Source: Roseicitreum antarcticum (GTDB lineage Bacteria > Pseudomonadota > Alphaproteobacteria > Rhodobacterales > Rhodobacteraceae). Taken from it: DNA of 64,000 nt. The notes under the pieces were generated by a model, which had not been told where the DNA came from, did no database searches, and worked only from the letters and a program-made list of their open reading frames with translations. How positions within the stretch are numbered: position 1 is the first letter of the stretch; the number at the start of each line of letters is the position of its first letter. The position numbers and the translations under genes are program-made. Positions 27,629 through 35,707 of this stretch are shown piece by piece. The DNA is taken from assembly GCF_014681765.1 (NCBI RefSeq), contig NZ_CP061498.1:806001-870000 (forward strand), given 5' to 3'.

Positions 27629-28876
27629 TCAATCCGCCCATGCGCCCTTGCGGAATACCGGGACGCGGCGGCCGTCGGCGTGGACGCCGTCGATGTCCAT
27701 TTCGCCCGAGCCGATCATCCAGTCGATGTGAATCACCGACTTGTTGCCGCCCGCTGCCGCCACATCTTCCGGCGTCATCTTGCCGCCATCCACGAAGCAC
27801 TTGGAATAGCACTGACCCAGCGCGATGTGGCACGCGGCGTTCTCATCATAGAGCGTGTTGTAGAACAGCACGCCGGATTTCGAGATCGGCGAGGCATGGG
27901 GGACCAGCGCGACCTCGCCCAGGCGGCGCGCGCCCTCATCGCTGTCGAGGACCTTCAGCAGCACCGCTTCGCCCTTGGTCGCGCGCGCCTCGGTGATCAG
28001 CCCGTCCTTGAACCGCATCTCGATGTTCTCGATCAGCGTGCCCTGATGCGACAGGGGTTTGGTGGCGCGCACATAGCCGTCGACGCGGGCGGCATGGGGG
28101 GTGGTGAAGACCTCTTCGGTGGGAATGTTGGGGTTGCAGATCACGCCGTTTTCCGCAGGCGAGGCGCCGCCCATCCATTCGTGGCCATCGGCGAGCCCCA
28201 CAGTCAGGTCGGTGCCCGGCCCGGTGAAATGCAGCGCGTGAAAGCGGTGGCCGTTCAGCCAGGACGAGCGGGTACGCAGTTCGGCGTTATGCGCGGCCCA
28301 TGCCGCCACGGGATCGTCGGTATCCACGCGCGAGGCCGCGAAGATCGCATCGGCCAGCTTGCGCACGGCCTCGGGGGCCGCGTCATCGGGGAAGACCTGC
28401 GCGGCCCATGCGGCCCCGGGGTAGGACACGATGTTCCAGTTGATCTTGAAGTTGGTGATCATCTTCATCGCGGGCTGGTAGGCAGCGGAATTCGCGCGGT
28501 TGGCACGGCTGACCTTTTCGGGGTCCTGTTCGGCCAGCAACATCGGGTTATCGCCCACAATGGCCATGCGTGCGGCATTGCCGGCATAGGCCTCGGCCAT
28601 CCCGTTATAGAGCCAACCGGGCGCGCGGTCGAAACTGGCGTCCTGCGCGTGGCGGTAGCGCGCAAGGGTGATTTCCTCATCGCTGAAAACCGGCGTGACC
28701 ACGCCCGCGCCCGCCGCATAGGCATGCGCGGCAATCCGGCGCACCAGGGGCAGCGCGGTGACGGGCGCTGTCAGCACAAGGTCCTGGCCGGGTTGCAGGT
28801 TGACGCCGACCTTCACGGCGACCTGGGCCAGTTTGTCCAGCTTGGTGGCGTCGATGACGGGCGGCATATCGTTCAT
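27629..28876 (-). CDS. Aminopeptidase, M29 (thermophilic) family
   Basis: Predicted 415 aa, the usual M29 length. KLDKLAQVAVKVGVNLQPGQ opens the N-terminal domain; the C-terminal half contains TEEVFTTP, GEVALVPHASPIS, NTLYDENAACHIALGQ and HIDWMIGS, with the Glu, His, Tyr and Asp residues used as metal ligands and catalytic groups in family M29. It removes N-terminal residues from peptides in the cytoplasm. I start at MNDMPPVIDA with AAAGG upstream. It is divergent from the DEAD-box gene. Confidence 0.93.
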   Translation of the reverse strand: MNDMPPVIDATKLDKLAQVAVKVGVNLQPGQDLVLTAPVTALPLVRRIAAHAYAAGAGVVTPVFSDEEITLARYRHAQDASFDRAPGWLYNGMAEAYAGNAARMAIVGDNPMLLAEQDPEKVSRANRANSAAYQPAMKMITNFKINWNIVSYPGAAWAAQVFPDDAAPEAVRKLADAIFAASRVDTDDPVAAWAAHNAELRTRSSWLNGHRFHALHFTGPGTDLTVGLADGHEWMGGASPAENGVICNPNIPTEEVFTTPHAARVDGYVRATKPLSHQGTLIENIEMRFKDGLITEARATKGEAVLLKVLDSDEGARRLGEVALVPHASPISKSGVLFYNTLYDENAACHIALGQCYSKCFVDGGKMTPEDVAAAGGNKSVIHIDWMIGSGEMDIDGVHADGRRVPVFRKGAWAD

Positions 28877-29220
28877 GGAGAGGGCCTTTCGGGTTGGGAT
28901 CGGGGTCTTGCGGGCTGTGCGGCATTCGTGCGCCGCACCCGGCGGTATGGGATGCAGCATAGTCCGCCGCCCTGCCGCGTCAATCCAGATCCCCCCGCCT
29001 GCATTGCCGTCCCGCGCAACACGGCCCCCGCCACCAGCGGTTTTGCCGCGCGCCTGCGCGTTTGCCCCTGTACTTCCGCCGCCCCACGCGGTAGACGCGC
29101 GCCAACTCGGGGTCGGTGCAGCAACTGGTCGCATTTCAGATGCCCGTGCAACATCCCCACCGCGCAAGACTTCAGGGTAGTCGCGGCCAATGGGGACATG
29201 ACCCATGAAAGACAGATCAC
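28877..29220. other. Divergent gap between the aminopeptidase and DEAD-box genes
   Basis: About 345 bp with no supported gene. A small hairpin (ATGGG-N7-CCCAT, 29190-29206) lies 14 bp before the helicase start and could affect its translation. Promoters of both genes should be here but I cannot place them. Confidence 0.5.
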
Positions 29221-31581
29221 ATGACCCAGATTGATGGCCCGACCGACGGCCAAATCGATACCCCCGTATTGAACCTGCACCCCGCGCTTGCGACCGCGCT
29301 GGCGGACAAGGGTTATGACAAGATGACGCCGGTCCAGCTGGCCATGCTGGACCCCGCCAACACCGATGCGGACATGCTGGTGTCCGCGCAGACCGGGTCG
29401 GGCAAGACGGTGGCCTTCGGGCTGGCCATGGCCCCGACCTTGCTGGGCGAGAATACGCGTTTTGGCCCGGCCGCAGCGCCCTTGACGCTGATCATTGCGC
29501 CAACGCGCGAACTGGCCATGCAGGTCCGGCGCGAGTTTGAGTGGCTCTATGCCACCACCGGCGCGGTGATTGCGTCGTGCATCGGCGGCATGGACATCCG
29601 CACCGAGCGCCGTGCGCTGGAACGCGGCGCGCATATCGTCGTGGGCACGCCGGGCCGTCTGCGCGACCACATCGAGCGCAGCATCCTTGATATGTCGGAC
29701 CTGCGCGTCGCCGTGCTGGATGAGGCAGATGAGATGCTGGATCTGGGGTTTCGCGAAGATCTGGAATACATCCTTCAGGCCGCGCCCGAAACGCGGCGCA
29801 CGCTTTTGTTCTCGGCCACCGTGTCGCGCGACATTGCCCGGCTGGCGCAAAGCTATCAGCGCGATGCCGTGCGGGTGCAGACCACGTCAGAGCGTGAACA
29901 GCACCATGACATCGAATACCGCGCGCTGGTGGTCGATGCCGCCGACCGCGAGAATGCCATCGTCAACGTGCTGCGGTATTATGAGGCAAAGAACGCGCTG
30001 GTGTTCTGTGCCACCCGCGCCACGGTCAACCATCTGACCGCGCGCTTCAACAACCGCGGTTTTCAGGTTGTGGCGCTGTCGGGCGAACTGAGCCAGCAAG
30101 AACGCACCCATGCGCTGCAAGCCATGCGCGACGGGCGCGCGCGGGTTTGCGTGGCAACTGATGTGGCCGCGCGCGGGATCGACCTGCCGGGGCTGGAACT
30201 GGTGGTGCATGCCGATCTGCCCAACAACCGCGAGACGTTGCTGCACCGTTCAGGCCGTACCGGCCGCGCCGGGTCCAAGGGCGTCAGCGCCGTGATCGTG
30301 CCCGCGAATGCCCGCAAGAAGGCCGAGCGGCTGCTGGGCAGCGCAGGCGTGAAGGCGGAATGGGCCAGCGCTCCTTCGGCCGACGAGGTGACGGCGCGCG
30401 ACCAGGAGCGGCTGTTGTCCGATCCGATCTTTACCGCACCCGTAGAGTCGGGCGAGCAGGATCTGGTCACGCTGCTGATGAGCAACTTCGCCCCCGAAGC
30501 ATTGGCCGCCGGTTTCGCGCGCCAATACATGGCCGCCCGGTCAGCGCCCGAGGAATTGCGCGAACCCGGTGCCTCCAAGGCGCGTGAGCGGGATGAATTC
30601 GCCAACAGTTTCTGGATCTCGCTGTCGGTCGGCGCCGAGCAACGGGCCGAGCCGCGCTGGATCCTGCCCATGCTGTGCCGGTCGGCAGGCCTGTCGAAGC
30701 GCGATATCGGCGCGATCCGGGTACAAGGTGCGGAAACCTTCGTGCAGATCCACGGCGATGCCCGCGAACGGCTGTTTGGCGCCATCGGCCCCGATATGTC
30801 GGTGGAAGACGGCATCCGGTTGCGCGAATCCTCGGCACCTGCCGGGGGCGGCAATTTCAGCGCACCACGCCCGGAACGCGCACCACGCGCACCCCGCGAA
30901 GACCGTGCCCCGCGCGAGGATCGCTTTCAGCGGGATGACCGTTCTCAGCGGGATGACCGGCCTGCCCATGACGATGCGCCCGCGCGCAAACCCCGGGCGA
31001 CAAAGCCCCGCCCGCTGGACCTGACCGCCGAGCGGCCCGCGCAAAGCTATGCTGCACCCAGCGACGCGGCAGCCAGTGATGGGGCGACCAGTGATGGCGC
31101 ACCCAAGACCGCATCGCGCAAGCCCCGGCTGAAACCGGCCTATGACCCCGATGCGGGCGCGGCGCCGATGGAAGCCCCCGCGCCGCGCAAACCGCGCGCT
31201 GATGCGGCGGATGGCCCTGCAAAGACCTATGCGCCCAAAGGGGCTGCGGCGTCTGCCGCCGCGCGGCGTGCGCCCATGGATGCGTCCGACACGTCGAAAC
31301 GCTATGCGCCCGCTGGTGCCTATCAGGGTGGCAAGCCCGCTGGCAAACCGGGTGGCAAACCCGGGGCAAAGCCCTTCGGCAAGCCTTACGGCAAACCAGA
31401 CGGTGCAGGCCGCCCCGAAGGGCGCGGTTTTGGCAAGCCTGAGGGCGCAGGTCGCCCCGAAGGGCGCAGCTTTGGCAAACCCGGCGGCAAGCCTGCGGGC
31501 GGTGCGGGCACGGGGCGGCCGTTTGGCAAACCGGGCGGCAAACCCGGTGGCGGCAAACCGCCGTTCAAGGGCAAATCCTGA
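29221..31581 (+). CDS. deaD: DEAD-box RNA helicase, DeaD/CsdA-like, with long basic tail
   Basis: Predicted 786 aa. Helicase motifs are AQTGSGKT (56-63), PTRELAMQV, LDEADEML, SATVSRD and the C-terminal HRSGRTGRAG. After the two RecA domains comes a DbpA-type RNA-binding domain (about 480-555, SAGLSKRDIGAIRVQGAETF). The tail (about 560-786) is rich in R/D, then in GKP repeats, with a 14-residue unit (GAGRPEGRxFGKPx) repeated twice. Such proteins remodel rRNA and structured mRNA, often in the cold. A terminator follows at 31638-31670. Confidence 0.92.
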   Translation: MTQIDGPTDGQIDTPVLNLHPALATALADKGYDKMTPVQLAMLDPANTDADMLVSAQTGSGKTVAFGLAMAPTLLGENTRFGPAAAPLTLIIAPTRELAMQVRREFEWLYATTGAVIASCIGGMDIRTERRALERGAHIVVGTPGRLRDHIERSILDMSDLRVAVLDEADEMLDLGFREDLEYILQAAPETRRTLLFSATVSRDIARLAQSYQRDAVRVQTTSEREQHHDIEYRALVVDAADRENAIVNVLRYYEAKNALVFCATRATVNHLTARFNNRGFQVVALSGELSQQERTHALQAMRDGRARVCVATDVAARGIDLPGLELVVHADLPNNRETLLHRSGRTGRAGSKGVSAVIVPANARKKAERLLGSAGVKAEWASAPSADEVTARDQERLLSDPIFTAPVESGEQDLVTLLMSNFAPEALAAGFARQYMAARSAPEELREPGASKARERDEFANSFWISLSVGAEQRAEPRWILPMLCRSAGLSKRDIGAIRVQGAETFVQIHGDARERLFGAIGPDMSVEDGIRLRESSAPAGGGNFSAPRPERAPRAPREDRAPREDRFQRDDRSQRDDRPAHDDAPARKPRATKPRPLDLTAERPAQSYAAPSDAAASDGATSDGAPKTASRKPRLKPAYDPDAGAAPMEAPAPRKPRADAADGPAKTYAPKGAAASAAARRAPMDASDTSKRYAPAGAYQGGKPAGKPGGKPGAKPFGKPYGKPDGAGRPEGRGFGKPEGAGRPEGRSFGKPGGKPAGGAGTGRPFGKPGGKPGGGKPPFKGKS

Positions 31582-31637
31582 GCCATTTGAATTGATCTCG
31601 CGCGGCCGCCGCGCGCCGTAGCTCACCGAGACATCTG

Positions 31638-31670
31638 AAAGGGGCGCGCTGAAAGGCCCGCCCCTTTTTT
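31638..31670 (+). terminator. Rho-independent terminator after deaD-like gene
   Basis: A 9-bp stem AAAGGGGCG / CGCCCCTTT with a 12-base loop is followed by a run of T (31665-31670). It lies 56 bp after the helicase stop. Confidence 0.85.
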
Positions 31671-31749
31671 GTCATCTCGCAGTTCCATTTTGCCGTGCAC
31701 TACCAGACGCGCCTGACCCCGTGCAGCGCGCGCAAGAAGGGCAAGCGCC

Positions 31750-32652
31750 CTAGCCCGTGGGCAGCTTGGCGGCGGCGCGGGCCTCGGCCTCGGCGGCGGC
31801 GCGGCGGCGGTAGAAGACCGTGACGATGGGTGACGTCAGCACGATGAAGAGGCTGTAGAGGATGGGGACAAACAGCACCTCTTGCTGCGCGGGACCGGTG
31901 AAGCTGAGCGTCACGATCAGGGCGGCCAGCGGCCCGTTCTGGATGCCGGTTTCAAGGCTGATGGTGCGGGCGCGGTTCGCATCCTGGCCCAGACCGCGCG
32001 CCAGCCAATACCCCATGAACATCCCCACCAGCCCGATCGACAGTGTGGCGGCATAGACCGCAGGCGCGGTTTCCAGCAGCATTTGCGCGTTGCGCGGGAT
32101 CCACGACAGCGCCAGATAGGCGATGACCAGCCCGCCCATGACAGCGCCGATCAGCTCGACCGTGGCGCCGGAATTGGGGTGCAGTTTGCGCAGCGCCATG
32201 CCCAGCCCCGTCGGCACCAGCAACAGCGCCAGCACCTGCGCCACATTGGACGCGGGGATGACATATTCGCCCGCAACCCCCGCAAGCCCGCCGTAAAACA
32301 CCAAAAGCCCCGGCACCAGCACCACGGCGATCAGGCTGGAGACCGTGGTCATCATGATCGACAGCGCCAGCACGCCGCGCGCGAAATAGGCAAAGACGTT
32401 CGAGGTGGTGCCCCCCGGCATGCAGGCGATCAAGATCAGCCCGATGGCAACGCCCGGCGACAGGTCCAGCGCCACGGCCATGGTGTATCCCAGCGCGGGC
32501 ATGATGCCGAACTGGCAGACCAGCCCCACGATGATGCCGCGCGGCCGGCGCAGCGCCAGCCGGACATCGCGCAGCGTCATGCTGGCCCCCATGCCCAACA
32601 TGATGACCATCATCATCGCCGCGACCAAGGTGGTTTCGGCCGCGGTCAGCAT
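31750..32652 (-). CDS. Bile acid:sodium symporter (BASS) family transporter
   Basis: Predicted 300 aa with nine or ten membrane helices. GLILIACMPGGTTSNVFAYF is the conserved crossover region of BASS transporters, and SLETGIQNGPLAALIVTLSF is the second. Members move sodium with organic anions such as pyruvate, pantoate or bile acids; the substrate here is not clear. It converges on the deaD-like gene, whose terminator lies between them. Confidence 0.88.
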   Translation of the reverse strand: MLTAAETTLVAAMMMVIMLGMGASMTLRDVRLALRRPRGIIVGLVCQFGIMPALGYTMAVALDLSPGVAIGLILIACMPGGTTSNVFAYFARGVLALSIMMTTVSSLIAVVLVPGLLVFYGGLAGVAGEYVIPASNVAQVLALLLVPTGLGMALRKLHPNSGATVELIGAVMGGLVIAYLALSWIPRNAQMLLETAPAVYAATLSIGLVGMFMGYWLARGLGQDANRARTISLETGIQNGPLAALIVTLSFTGPAQQEVLFVPILYSLFIVLTSPIVTVFYRRRAAAEAEARAAAKLPTG

Positions 32653-32984
32653 GGCAGCCGCCTGTCGTGGCGCGCGGGGCCCGAGCGTTCCGGGGTGCGG
32701 TGTCTGGCCGTTGTGGCTGGCGCTGTCAGTCGGGGCTTCGGTGGCTTCGGTGGCATGGTCAGGCCCTGCCGCGCCCAGCCCGCCGCCTGACAGCGCCGGG
32801 CAAAAGCCGCCCCTGCGAATGTGGTTTCAAAGTGTATCAGCATCAGGTCGGTGGCCCTTTTGCGCGCAGGTCTGTTGGTGGCGGGGCGCATGGGCAGAGG
32901 GTCGGAAGGCGCCCGGCACCCGGTCCGCCCATCCGCACCCCTCGCCGCCGCGCGTGTCGTTTCAGGACCCCAAAGCATGGCGGA
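32653..32984. other. Gap upstream of the BASS transporter gene
   Basis: About 330 bp between the acyl-CoA ligase stop and the transporter start, both on the minus strand. It contains a small 9-bp duplication (GGCTTCGGT twice, about 32734-32754). No supported gene. Confidence 0.5.
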
Positions 32985-34916
32985 TCACCCTTCCTCTTTC
33001 AGGGCCTGCGCGCGCAGGTCCTTGCGCATGATCTTGCCCACGGCGGATTTCGGCAGATCCTCGACCACGATCACCGACGCGGGGCATTTGTAGCCCGTCA
33101 GCCGCGTCTTGCAGTGGTCGCGCACCATCTTTGGGCTGAGCGCGCCGGTGTAGGCGGGGTTTTTCACGACATAGGCGCGTACTGCCTCGCCCGTCGTGGG
33201 GTCTGGCAGGCCAATCACGGCGGCCTCCAGCACGGCCTCCATTTGCAAGATCGCGTCCTCTACCTCATTGGGATAGACGTTGAAGCCCGATACCAGCACC
33301 ATGTCCTTCTTGCGGTCAACGATGCGCAGGAACCCGTCCGGCCCCATCACCGCAATGTCGCCGCTGCGCAGCCAGCCGTCGCGCAGCACCTCGGCGGTAT
33401 CCTCGGGCCGGTTCCAGTAGCCCAGCATCACCTGCGGACCGCGCAGCACCAACTCGCCCGGCTGACCGATGGGTACCGGCGCGCCGTCATCGTCCAACAG
33501 CACCACATCGGTGCCCTGTACCGGCACGCCGATGCTGTCGGGCTTGGCGCTATCGGTCAGCGGGTTGACGCAGACCAGCGGCGCGGCCTCGGTCAGGCCA
33601 TAGCCCTCGGCCACCGGCACGCCGGTCATCGCCTGCCAGCGCGCGGCAACCGGCGCATGCAGGGCCGTGCCCCCCGCCACCACCGCGTGCAGGTGGCGCG
33701 GCGGATAGATCGCGAACCATTCCTCATTCATCAGCGCGTTGAACAGGGTGTTGACACCTGTCAGCCAGGTCACCTTGTAATTCTCGATGGCGCGCTGAAG
33801 GTTGCGGATCGGGCGCGGGCTGGGGATCAGGATGTTGCGCGCGCCGAGGTCCAGAAACGTCAGGAAATTCACGGTAAAGGCGAAGATATGGTACATCGGC
33901 AGCGCGGTCAGGATGACCTCATCGCGCGACAGATGCGGCGCGGCCATCAAGCGGGCCTGATAGGAATTGGCGATCAGGTTGGCATGCGACAGCATCGCGC
34001 CCTTTGCCGTCCCGGTGGTCCCCCCGGTATATTGCAGCAGCGCCAGATCATCGGGGCCGAGATCTTCCCAGAAGCGGGCGACCTGCGCGCCCGTTTCGGC
34101 GCCTTGGGCCAAGGCGTCGGACAGCCGGGTGACCGGCACTTGCAGCGACGGCACAGGCGGGATGACGCGGGACCAGTATTTCTGCACCCCCCGGATAATC
34201 AGGCCGGGCAGCGCAGGAAAGAAGTCCGCCACGCCCGCCAGTACCACCTGGCGAATGTCCGTCTGGGGCAGCACCGCATCGAGGTTGCCCGCGAACATGT
34301 CGGTGATGACCAGCACCTCGGCACCTGCGTCGCGGAACTGATGCGTCATCTCGGGGGATGTATAAAGCGGATTGGTATTGACCAGCACGCAGCCCGCCTT
34401 CAGCACCCCCAACGCCACCACGGGGAAGGCCAGGCCATTGGGCATCTGCACCGCCACCCGCGCACCGGGCTGCACCCCGGCGGGGCCGCGCAACCATGCA
34501 GCGAATTCATCCGACAAGCGGCCCAGTTGGGTATAGCTGAGCGAGCCATTCATCCCGTTGGGCATCACACAGGTGAAGGCCACGCGGTCGCCATGGGTCT
34601 TGCACGCGGCATCCAGCAGATGTCCGAGGCTTCGCGGGCGATCAGCGGGCAAATCATGCGCCAGTACGCTGCCATAGGCCGTGTGCCACAGGGCGTGGCG
34701 GTCGGCCTGGGTCTGGTCGCGGTGCTTCTGGCCGCCGTGCTGCTGGTCGCCGAGCTGCTGGCCGCCGTGCTGCCGGTCGCCCGTCGCGTGCGGTCCGGCA
34801 TCGTCACGCCGGTCATCAGGCGCGGGATCAGATGCAGGCACGGCGGGGGCGGTGAATTGTGAACAAAATTTGTGCAGCCTCTGTTGGTCCGACGTTGAAA
34901 CGTCACGATAGTGCAT
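32985..34916 (-). CDS. fadD: Long-chain acyl-CoA ligase (AMP-binding)
   Basis: About 643 aa from the ATG at 34916. Adenylate-forming enzyme motifs are YTGGTTGTAKGAMLSHANLI (P-loop-like), EGYGLTEAAP, and DGWLRSGDIAVMGPDGFLRI with VDRKKD. It activates fatty acids to acyl-CoA. The conserved fold begins about 75 residues in; before it is an unusual Gln/His/Asp-rich segment (DRQHGGQQLGDQQHGGQKHR). The ATG has AGGGCGGG upstream, but a palindrome and promoter-like boxes inside the first 25 codons suggest the true start may be the GTG at 34841. Confidence 0.88.
   Translation of the reverse strand: MHYRDVSTSDQQRLHKFCSQFTAPAVPASDPAPDDRRDDAGPHATGDRQHGGQQLGDQQHGGQKHRDQTQADRHALWHTAYGSVLAHDLPADRPRSLGHLLDAACKTHGDRVAFTCVMPNGMNGSLSYTQLGRLSDEFAAWLRGPAGVQPGARVAVQMPNGLAFPVVALGVLKAGCVLVNTNPLYTSPEMTHQFRDAGAEVLVITDMFAGNLDAVLPQTDIRQVVLAGVADFFPALPGLIIRGVQKYWSRVIPPVPSLQVPVTRLSDALAQGAETGAQVARFWEDLGPDDLALLQYTGGTTGTAKGAMLSHANLIANSYQARLMAAPHLSRDEVILTALPMYHIFAFTVNFLTFLDLGARNILIPSPRPIRNLQRAIENYKVTWLTGVNTLFNALMNEEWFAIYPPRHLHAVVAGGTALHAPVAARWQAMTGVPVAEGYGLTEAAPLVCVNPLTDSAKPDSIGVPVQGTDVVLLDDDGAPVPIGQPGELVLRGPQVMLGYWNRPEDTAEVLRDGWLRSGDIAVMGPDGFLRIVDRKKDMVLVSGFNVYPNEVEDAILQMEAVLEAAVIGLPDPTTGEAVRAYVVKNPAYTGALSPKMVRDHCKTRLTGYKCPASVIVVEDLPKSAVGKIMRKDLRAQALKEEG
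34891..34904. promoter_or_regulatory. Palindrome, candidate operator for the acyl-CoA ligase gene
   Basis: GACGTT-GA-AACGTC is a perfect 6+6 inverted repeat. On the minus strand it directly follows a TATCGT that sits 16 bp after TTGCAG, so it could overlap a transcription start. If the ligase starts at the GTG at 34841 this is the operator; if it starts at 34916 it is inside the coding sequence. The binding protein is unknown. Confidence 0.4.
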
Positions 34917-35029
34917 AATTCCCGCCCTGCAAGGGGGCCGCTCTGCCGGTGCAGGCACGCGATGGCGCGGCGGGCTGTGCAAGCTCTCGCCGCGTAAACG
35001 CCACCATCAGGACGGCACCGGGGGTGTTC

Positions 35030-35043
35030 TTGATCTCGATCAA
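35030..35043. promoter_or_regulatory. FNR-type binding site upstream of nsrR-like gene
   Basis: TTGATCTCGATCAA matches the FNR/FnrL consensus TTGAT-N4-ATCAA perfectly. Its centre lies about 42 bp before a predicted start near 35078, given a -10-like TAGAAT at 35067-35072. That is class II activator spacing for the rightward gene. It may also affect the divergent acyl-CoA ligase. Confidence 0.7.
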
Positions 35044-35103
35044 GGCCCGCGCGGCCTGAATTGCAATAGAATTGATGCATGTTTGATGGATGGAGGTTCC
35101 CCG

Positions 35104-35595
35104 ATGCGTCTGACCACCCGCACCAGCCTTGCACTGCGCACGCTGATGTTCTGCGCCGTCAATCAAGGCGTCCTGGTGCGCAAGCATGAGGTCGCGCAGG
35201 CGATCAATGCGTCCGAGCATCATCTGGCGCAAGTCGTCAACCGGCTGGGGCAACTGGACTTTCTGATGACACTGCGCGGGCGGCGCGGTGGCTTCCGGCT
35301 GGCGCGGCCCGCAGCGCAGATCGGCATCGGCGCGGTCTACCGCGCCTTTGAAGCCAGCGTGCCCATTGCCGAATGTTTCGATATTCAGGGCGGCAATACG
35401 TGCCCGATCAGCCATGCGTGCCGGATGCGCGGCCATCTGGTCCGCGCCGTCGAGGCCTTCTATGCCACGCTGGACCCGCTGACGCTGGATGATCTGGTCT
35501 CGTGCAACGGCGGGCTGCAGACGATGCTGGCGCTGCCCGATGCCCGGCCTGCGACACCGCTGAACTGCGCCGGACACCTGGCGATGGCGCAGTAG
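35104..35595 (+). CDS. nsrR: Rrf2-family regulator, NsrR-like
   Basis: Predicted 163 aa. The N-terminal HTH (MRLTTRTSLALRTLMFCAVN and HEVAQAINASEHHLAQVVNR) is Rrf2-type. Three cysteines CFDIQGGNTCPISHAC (spacing C-x8-C-x5-C) can hold an iron-sulfur cluster, as in nitric oxide sensor NsrR. The first spacing is one longer than I expect for NsrR, so another cluster-sensing Rrf2 protein is possible. GGAGG lies 7 bp before the chosen ATG. A perfect FNR box lies upstream. Confidence 0.8.
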   Translation: MRLTTRTSLALRTLMFCAVNQGVLVRKHEVAQAINASEHHLAQVVNRLGQLDFLMTLRGRRGGFRLARPAAQIGIGAVYRAFEASVPIAECFDIQGGNTCPISHACRMRGHLVRAVEAFYATLDPLTLDDLVSCNGGLQTMLALPDARPATPLNCAGHLAMAQ

Positions 35596-35649
35596 CGGGG
35601 GCGGGCAGCGCCTGTTGGCAGCGGGCCGAAGGGAGAGGTTCGGTGCCAG

Positions 35650-35701
35650 TGTTCAGCGGGGGTGTTCAAAGGGGGTGTTCAGCGGGGGTGTCCAGCGCGG
35701 G
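35650..35701. repeat. 13-bp tandem repeat, four copies
   Basis: TGTTCAGCGGGGG, TGTTCAAAGGGGG, TGTTCAGCGGGGG and TGTCCAGCGCGGG lie head to tail between the convergent nsrR-like and dnaE genes. Confidence 0.9.
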
Positions 35702-35707
35702 CCCACC

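Noticed and set aside
27458-29224. Open frame of 588 codons antisense to the aminopeptidase
   Set aside because: The minus-strand gene has intact M29 motifs; this frame has none.
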